From: Panicum virgatum
Lineage: Eukaryota; Streptophyta; Magnoliopsida; Poales; Poaceae
Reading direction: 5' to 3'
DNA: 64,000 nt
Assembly: GCF_016808335.1 (NCBI RefSeq)
Contig: NC_053150.1
Coordinates: 31,699,238-31,763,237, forward strand
Below, one piece after another: positions 58,006 to 64,000 of the stretch (position 1 is its first letter; each line of letters starts with the position of its first letter). The notes beneath the pieces are model-generated. The model did not search any database. It was given only the letters and a program-made list of their open reading frames with translations, and was not told the DNA's origin. A program made the position numbers and the translations under genes.

Positions 58006-58599
58006 GTGGCCCCCGGGCCACTACTATGATTTGGCTCTGCATAACTTGAAGCCTCTTACTGCAGGAGTCTTGTCCGGCTTTGGCCATCCATCTGGTTTTT
58101 CGCTGTCTCATCACATCGCACCGGCTTACTGACTCGTGGCCCCCACGCACAATGGTACACCTAGTCACGCGAGCGACGCTCGGCATTGTTGCAGCCGGAC
58201 TAAACGGGATATTTACCACCAGCGCAGTTCCCGAAAAGTCTGGTAAATGCCAGCGCTTTAAGCGCGCACGTCAGCTCAGCTTCCGCCTTGCTTCGCGCGC
58301 GGGTGACGGTTCAGATCCCGCCTTATCACACCTTTGTTTGTTACCCGCCCTCCCTGACAGGCGGGCCTGGCCCCCCTTGTCATGGACTGGGCGGTTAACA
58401 CCAGGCGTGGGCGCCGCTTGGGTTCCAGCGACGGTTCCGGGGGCGCGCTGGTTGGGTCAGGCTTCATAAAGGGACGAACCGCATACCGCGGTTACTTTTC
58501 CGCATTCGCCTTCCTCCTTCCAACCTTTGCGCCCCTTTGCCTTCAAGCCTCCTCGCACCTTGCTCTCCTGCGTAGATTGCTCCTCGCCTCCATAGCGAG

Positions 58600-61500
58600 A
58601 TGGCATCCCTTGCTCGTCCCCGCCGTTTCCAGACTGAGGAAGAGCTGAACACGGTGCGCCGCCTGCTTGGGTGGAGTGCACAGGAGAATGCTTGGGGGAT
58701 TCGAGCAGGCTCGGTTCCCCTCGGCAACCTGCGTGCCGGGGAATTTGTGTTGTTCATCTCGCACATTTCCACCGGCCTGGGGCTGCCGATCTCCTCGTTC
58801 TTTCTGCTGTTGCTGAAAGATTTTGGCCTCCAGCTTCAACATCTCACGCCGCACTCCATCCTCCTGACGGCCATCTTCATGCACCTGTGCGAGATATCCG
58901 TGGGGGTGCGGCCCTGCGTCATCCTCTTCCGCCACTTCTTCGTCCTGGTGAAGTCCGGGAAGGGCAAAGACGAAGTGGGGGCGTACTACTTCCAGACGAG
59001 AAGGGACCTGCGGACGCCGTACATCCCCGGACTCACTGGCAGGAAGTGGGAGGAGTGGCGCAGGGAGTGGGTGATCGCCACCACCGAAGCCAACAAGCGC
59101 CTGATCATGCCAACCGAGGGACCCGCCTCCGACCGTCAGTCCTGGAGGGCCAAGCCGTCCCTGCCGCCGGAGTTCGACTCCGTGCTGTCCAAGATCAGGG
59201 TACTGGCGGAGGGCGGCCTCACCTCGCTGCACGTGCTCGGGGATTTCCTGAAGCGCCGGATCGCCCCCCTGAAGCAGCGGCCGCGTCCGGCCTCGACGAC
59301 TGCAGCAGGACCCACCGCGGAGAGGGGAGCGACCTGACCCAGGAAGCCCTGGAGGTCCTAGTGCGGGCGGTGACCGGGGAGATCTTCATCCCGGAGCACC
59401 TGATCCTTCCTCAGGGTGTCGTCCCTCTCTGCGAGGACTCACGCCTGAGGACCGCGGTGCTGACCACCCTGCCGACCCTCGACGACGGTGGGCTGGCCGC
59501 ACGCCAGACTAGAGGCGACCCGGACCGTGGTATCCGGATCCCTAGCGCGTCCGGGGAACAAGCCGTGCCGAGCACTGCGGGGTCCGGCCCCACTGCCAAG
59601 GGCAAGCAGGCCGTGGCTGGTAGCGCCGCCACGAGCGGTCCCAGCCAGGCCCGGAGCAGCTCCGGCGCGTCGTCGGGGGGAAGCGGGCCGGCGCAGGTTG
59701 CACTGGGGCGACGGGACCCCAGTTGTGGAGCCCGCCATGAAGCGTCAGAGGACCGCCGAGGACGCGGGCCAGGGTATTCCCGGGCCCCCGGACCTCGCGG
59801 GACCCCCGGAGCAGCCGCGCCGCCACCACCACCGCTGAGATATGCCTCCCCCCGGCAGCAGCAGCAGCAGCCACGGGTTGCGCCTCCGCCGCCGCCACGA
59901 GAGCAGCAGCAGGAGCAGCCACAGGTTGCGCCTCCACCGCCGCCACGGGAGCAGCAGCAGCCGCGTGGTGCGCCTCCGCCGCCGCCTCGGGAGCAGCAGC
60001 AGAAGCAGTCGCCGAGCCTCCGTGGGCGCTGGAGACCCGGCGCTTCAGGGTAAGTGTTCTTCCGTTCACTTCGCTTATTCCTGGTGCTCCGCTTTTTATT
60101 GAAGGCTTCTTCTCTTTGTTCGACAGGGCCTCTCGCCCAAGCAGTTCTTCCACTGCCGCTGGCTCGTCAGCAGGTGTCCAGGCGACCGGGGCCTCGGCGG
60201 CGACGGCGGGAGCGACGGCGGGTGCGGGGAGCTCGGGTGCAGCAGCTTCCGCTACCCCGATGGCGCCCGACGCGGCGACGGCGGGTGCGCCACCACCAGG
60301 TGAAGCAACGCCCGACGCGGTGACAGCGGGTGCGCCAGTGCCAGGCGCAGCAACGCCTGACGCGGTGACGGCGGATGCGCCAGCGCCAGGCGCAGCTGCA
60401 CCCGACGTGGTGGCCCCCGAAGCTCCCGACGTAGTGGCCCCCGAAGCTCCAGCTACGGCGGCAGTGGGTGCGGCAACGGCGAGCCCCTCGGCAACGGGCG
60501 CGGCAACGGCGAGCATCTCGGCTCCTGAGGTCCCGACGCCTGTACAGGATGTCCCCTCCCCAAGCGCTCAACCTGCGGCAGAGGAAGAGCTGGATGAGGT
60601 CTCTGGTAGGCGGCTCCCGCAGGGTCCCTCGGAGGAGGAAGCGGCTCCGCTCCCCCAGGTGCTGGTCCGGGTCCGGCACACGTTAGAGGAGGCGACCTCT
60701 ACCACTGAGGCGGCATTCCGGCGGGAGTGGGCGGCCCTGGAGAGCGAGCGCCAGCACCTGGGCGACTGGCACACCCGCCTGGAGGGACGCACGAAGGCCG
60801 AAGCCTCCCATGCTGCGTGCGTTCGGTCCGAACTCAAGGCCGACCAAGAGTCCTACCGAGCCAATCTTCGGAAGGTGTTCGACCGGGAGCTCGCGGTAGC
60901 GGGACGGGAGAAGGCCCTGGAGCGGCGGGAGGCGGCCATTGCCGAGGCAGAGGCCGGCCTGATGGCTCAGCGATCCGAGCTTGAGACTCGCTGCCAGGGT
61001 CTCGAGATCCGCAAGCAGGAGCTTGACAAGCTCTCTGAGACTCTGCAAGGATGGCGCGAGCAGCTGCAGGAGACCGCCAGCAAGCAAGCTGTTGCCGAGT
61101 TGGAGCTTGAAGAGGATAGGAAGTCCCTTGCAAGGCCGGAATCCCTCACCACCAATATAGAGCGCCAGCGCGAGGCCCTCAAGTCCCTGAAGGAGTCGGC
61201 GGCGAAGAAGAAGGCCGAACTCGAGGAGAGGACCCGCGAGGTGGAGGCGGCCAAGGCAACACTGGACACCCGGGTGCAGGAGGCGGTCCAGGAGGCGGTC
61301 CGGAAGCTGCAGGAGGACCAGCGCGTGGGGGCCCAGCGAATCGTCGACTGGGCGAGCGAAGCAAGCTCAGCTCTGGTGCTACTTGGAATGAGTCCAATCC
61401 AAGTGGCAGAGCCGCCAGCTTCGATTGCCGACGCCCTCCCAGTGCTGAACTCCGCTTCGGATAGGCTCCGGCGTCTGGAGCCGGTCCTTGCTGGCCAGCT

Positions 61501-61699
61501 TGAAGCTGAGGGCCGCGAGCTGATCCGGATGGTGGCGGAGCACATCCTGACCTGCCTCCGGAGCCACGACCCAGCAATCTCGCTAGCCCCCGTGGTCGAC
61601 GGTCCTGTGGCGGAGACGGAGGCCTCTGCTCGAGAAGGCGTGCGGGACGTCGTCGACTTCGTCGCCGCCTACTTCAAGCGGGAGCCTGCAGACTCCTGA
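58600..61699 (+). pseudogene. Antisense gene (aORF) of gypsy copy C, PF04195-like plus long coiled coil
   Basis: It starts MASLARPRRFQTEEELNTVR (58600). The core has PISSFFLLLLKDFGLQLQHL, MHLCEISVGVRPCVILFRHF and WEEWRREWVIATTEANKRLI, ending LGDFLKRRIAPLKQRPRP. A one-base frameshift near 59285-59295 moves the frame to LDDCSRTHRGEGSDLTQEAL, which runs on through a Gln/Pro-rich tract. A GT-AG intron (60050-60126) joins in phase to exon 2 (60127-61699). Exon 2 has an Ala/Pro-rich linker and about 250 residues of coiled coil (REKALERREAAIAEAEAGLM, KKKAELEERTREVEAAKATL), ending DVVDFVAAYFKREPADS. Only the frameshift spoils an otherwise complete ~1030-residue gene. Confidence 0.8.
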
Positions 61700-63120
61700 G
61701 CTGGACATTGTACTTTTGTTTTTTTGCGTTATGTAACAAACATTGTACTTGTTGAAATTTTAATAAAGAAAAATTTCAACTTAGCTGTTTGTCAGTTGCT
61801 CTGGTTGCGGTATGCAGCACCCCGGCGCCCTGGCCCCCTGGCAAATAGGTTCAGTTGTTAGGACCTATCTGCCATCCGAGCCGCAGAAGACACTCCGGAC
61901 CCCCGTATGAAATTGAGCAAGCGTCCTTGGGCATAGGTGTAGCATAGATTGCAACTCGAACGAGCGACTTATTCCCTGTATAGCAGAAAAACTACAGAGA
62001 GGAAAATCAAACTCGCTTGTATGGTAGTAATGATGCTGCAACTTAGCTGTTTGACGCATGCAGGATCGATTCTTGGTGTCTGGCCCAAAGCAAACGCCCC
62101 AGCCCCCTAGGAGACAGGCTCAGTTGTTTTGAGTCTGTCTACTATAGAGACTGGACCTCGATCTGCATGAAGCCTTAAAGCGGATGCCGAGACCCCCTGG
62201 TAGGTAGGCTCAATGGTTTGAGGCTAGCTACCACCAGTCAAGGCTTAACCTGCATACCACTCAAAGTCACAGCTTAGTAGCAGGCCCGCGAGACCTATTC
62301 TGGACCGGCCCCCAGGCTAGTACGAGGTCCGGAGCTCCGGATACACAGGTCCAGGCAGTTCAATGCCTGTTACAGAGTGGTGGAGTGTGTAGGTTTAGGG
62401 GTGCGGAACCAGGCTAAGCGCTACACAGGGCTCCGGACCACTCCAGGAAACAAACACGACTTTACCGGACCTGGCTCCGACGTTCCAGACCCCTTCTAGC
62501 ACTGGGTGAGGTCATTCTGTCGTACTCGATCCTTTGAGATATGGAGTTGGACTTGGACCTGCCGTGTAGGACTTAGGAAGCCAACCCTTGAGCTAGAACG
62601 AGGTTCGGCCCCCTAATTACCCAGCTCCGGGTACTAGACCACTCGTTACAGTGTGGTGGTGTGTAGGCTTTGGGTACGGAACCGGCTAAGCGGCTACACA
62701 GGACTCCGGACCGCCCCAAGAAACAAGCACCCCCTCTCTAGAGCAGGTCCTTAGGGGTCCGGACCCCTCTCCCAGCAGGTAGGGGGTCCGGACCTGTACG
62801 GTAGTCCAGCAAGTCAATACAGATCTTAGCTGTAGCGACCAGAGTGGAAGTCCGCGCGGGGGTTAGAAAAGTAAAATCTCGAGAATCAAAATGCGAAATA
62901 AAATTTGACACAAAGACAGAACCGGGGCAAATCTTTCCTTTGCAACTTGATATACATGGCTTGCGCGATGGATGCCAGAGGCCGGGTTTACGAAGGCGGA
63001 CCTCTACCGCTCTGGGCCGCGCGTTAATGCTAGCCGACGGTGCGATGGATGCCAGAGGCCGGGTTTACGAGGGCGGACCTCTACCGCTCTAGGCCGCACG
63101 CTAATTCTATCTTATTACAA
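61700..63120. repeat. Repeat-rich spacer between aORF and pol of copy C
   Basis: Degenerate short repeats with CCCCCTGG...AGGCTCAGTTGTTT and GGTCCGGACC-type motifs occupy about 61800-62810. A two-copy 77-bp tandem repeat (62965-63041 and 63042-63118, each starting GCGATGGATGCCAGAGGCCG) follows. No gene is supported. The position corresponds to the palindrome array of copy B. Confidence 0.65.
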
Positions 63121-63535
63121 AGAAAAAATTCATTTCCCTGCTCCGCCTAAGTGTAAAACTTACGCAAATGCTCTATATTCCATAGATTGGGCAGCGGCAC
63201 CCCATCTTCTGTGGCAAGGCGAACGCATTCGGGCCGGCACACTTCTGTAACCTTGAAGAGCCCCTCCCAGCTGGGGGAGAGTTTGTGGAGCCCTGCTCAG
63301 TTCAGGATCCGTCTTAGGACGAGGTCGCCAACCCGGAGCTCCCTACTGTGCACGAATCGTTGATGATAGCACCTGAGCGCCTGGTTGTAGCATGCATTTC
63401 GGATTGCTGCTCGCCACCTTCGTTCGTCAACGAAGTCCACATCGTCACGTCACAGCTGTTCCTACATGGATTCGTCAAAAAAATGGACCCGAGGTGAGCC
63501 CAGGTGAATATCTGGGGGAAGGCATGCTTCAGCCC

Positions 63536-63985
63536 CTAGACCAGGAAGAATGGAGTCTCCCCGGTGGCTCGGCTGGGTGTGGTCCGGTTGCCCCATAGCA
63601 CACACGGAAGCTCATCAACCCATTTTGCATCATGCTTCTTTAAGCAGTTGTAGGTGCGGGTCTTGAGTCCCCTGAGGATCTCTGCATTCGCTCTCTCGAC
63701 CTGTCCATTGCTGCGGGGATGTGCCACGGACGCAAAGCATAGCTGGATGCCGATGTCCTCACAGTACTCTTGGAAGAGTCTGCTTTTCAATTTGGTCCCG
63801 TTGTCCGCGATGATGCGGTTTGGGACGTCAAATCTGCACACAATGGACTTGAGGAATGCGACTGCTGATTTTTTGGTGATGTTCAACACAGGGGTAACCT
63901 CCGGCCATTTTGTGAATTTGCCGATGGCGACGTAGAGGAACCGATACCCGCCGACAGCCCGGGGGGACGGCCCCAGGATATCCAC
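63536..63985 (-). pseudogene. Integrase core of gypsy copy C
   Basis: The minus-strand frame begins MDILGPSPRAVGGYRFLYVA and keeps all three DDE residues: Asp in MDILGP, Asp in IIADNGTKLKS and Glu in HPRSNGQVERANAEIL. It ends at a TAG after TPFFLV where homologs continue (VYGAEA...). The downstream frame reads as decayed C-terminal integrase sequence. The upstream part is beyond the window edge. Confidence 0.88.
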
Positions 63986-64000
63986 GCCCCATTCGGCGAA

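Larger units (their letters stand above)
56965..64000 (-). mobile_element. Second-family Tat-type Ty3/gypsy retrotransposon (copy C), runs off the right edge
   Basis: It holds an LTR at 56965-58005, a polypurine-like tract on the minus strand directly inside it (GGCCCGGGGGCCAC), a plus-strand aORF gene (58600-61699), a repeat-rich spacer and minus-strand integrase at the edge. This is the same layout as copy B, but the LTR is unrelated and about 1 kb long. It sits in an intron of the NSUN6-like gene, which has the same orientation as its pol. The other LTR and TSD lie outside the window. Confidence 0.85.

Noticed and set aside
58671..60053. 460-aa ORF as a gene starting at 58671
   Set aside because: Its first ~200 codons are a shadow of the real aORF frame. 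Only the part after about 59290 is genuine, joined by a frameshift.

Overview
The window is plant nuclear DNA from a grass, most likely a panicoid. This rests on TE families and exon/intron genes, not on a search. The signs are CACTA elements with TTTGCCGTGTGC-type and TTTGTCCCGG-type subterminal repeats, Stowaway- and Tourist-like MITEs, a tRNA-derived SINE, Tat-lineage Ty3/gypsy elements with an antisense ORF, and Pack-MULE-like elements with GC-rich cargo. Little of the 64 kb is host coding sequence.

Layout, left to right. 102-4279: a CACTA element with a GTT target-site duplication (TSD) and a broken TNP2 gene. 5.7-8.1 kb: a Stowaway MITE, a decayed FDM/IDN2-type (XH-domain) gene end, an ABCA transporter fragment abutting a CACTA-like end, and a SINE. 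8571-~11290: a truncated gypsy copy (copy A). 11.3-17.7 kb: a second SINE copy, a Tourist-like MITE, a small Mutator-like element with a perfect 9-bp TSD, and AT microsatellites. 17760-24227: a second CACTA element (TSD ACA) with nested material, including a Helitron-like terminus and an inverted duplication of coding-like sequence. 24.3-25.6 kb: two MITEs. 26035-28961: an apparently intact eight-exon pirin gene. 31.7-46.06 kb: a PIF/Harbinger element carrying a MYB-like ORF1 and a DDE transposase. It is split by a complete 9,976-bp Tat-type gypsy element (copy B, 34166-44141, TSD GTGAT). 46.2-48.5 kb: two elements with long terminal inverted repeats (TIRs), directly upstream of an intact F-box/DUF295 gene (48689-49963). 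50.9-51.26 kb: a GDP-fucose-transporter pseudogene. 52.6-56.9 kb: the last six exons of an NSUN6-like RNA m5C methyltransferase on the minus strand. From 56965 to the right edge a different Tat-type gypsy element (copy C) sits in an upstream intron of that gene.

The host genes form no shared pathway: pirin, F-box/DUF295 and NSUN6-like are ordinary dispersed nuclear genes. The most interesting recurrent structure is the spliced antisense gene (aORF, PF04195-like plus coiled coil) carried by all three gypsy copies, from two families. It converges on pol across a spacer of tandem repeats, and in copy B that spacer carries a palindrome array. Splice sites, TIRs and TSDs were read by eye, and no similarity search was run.
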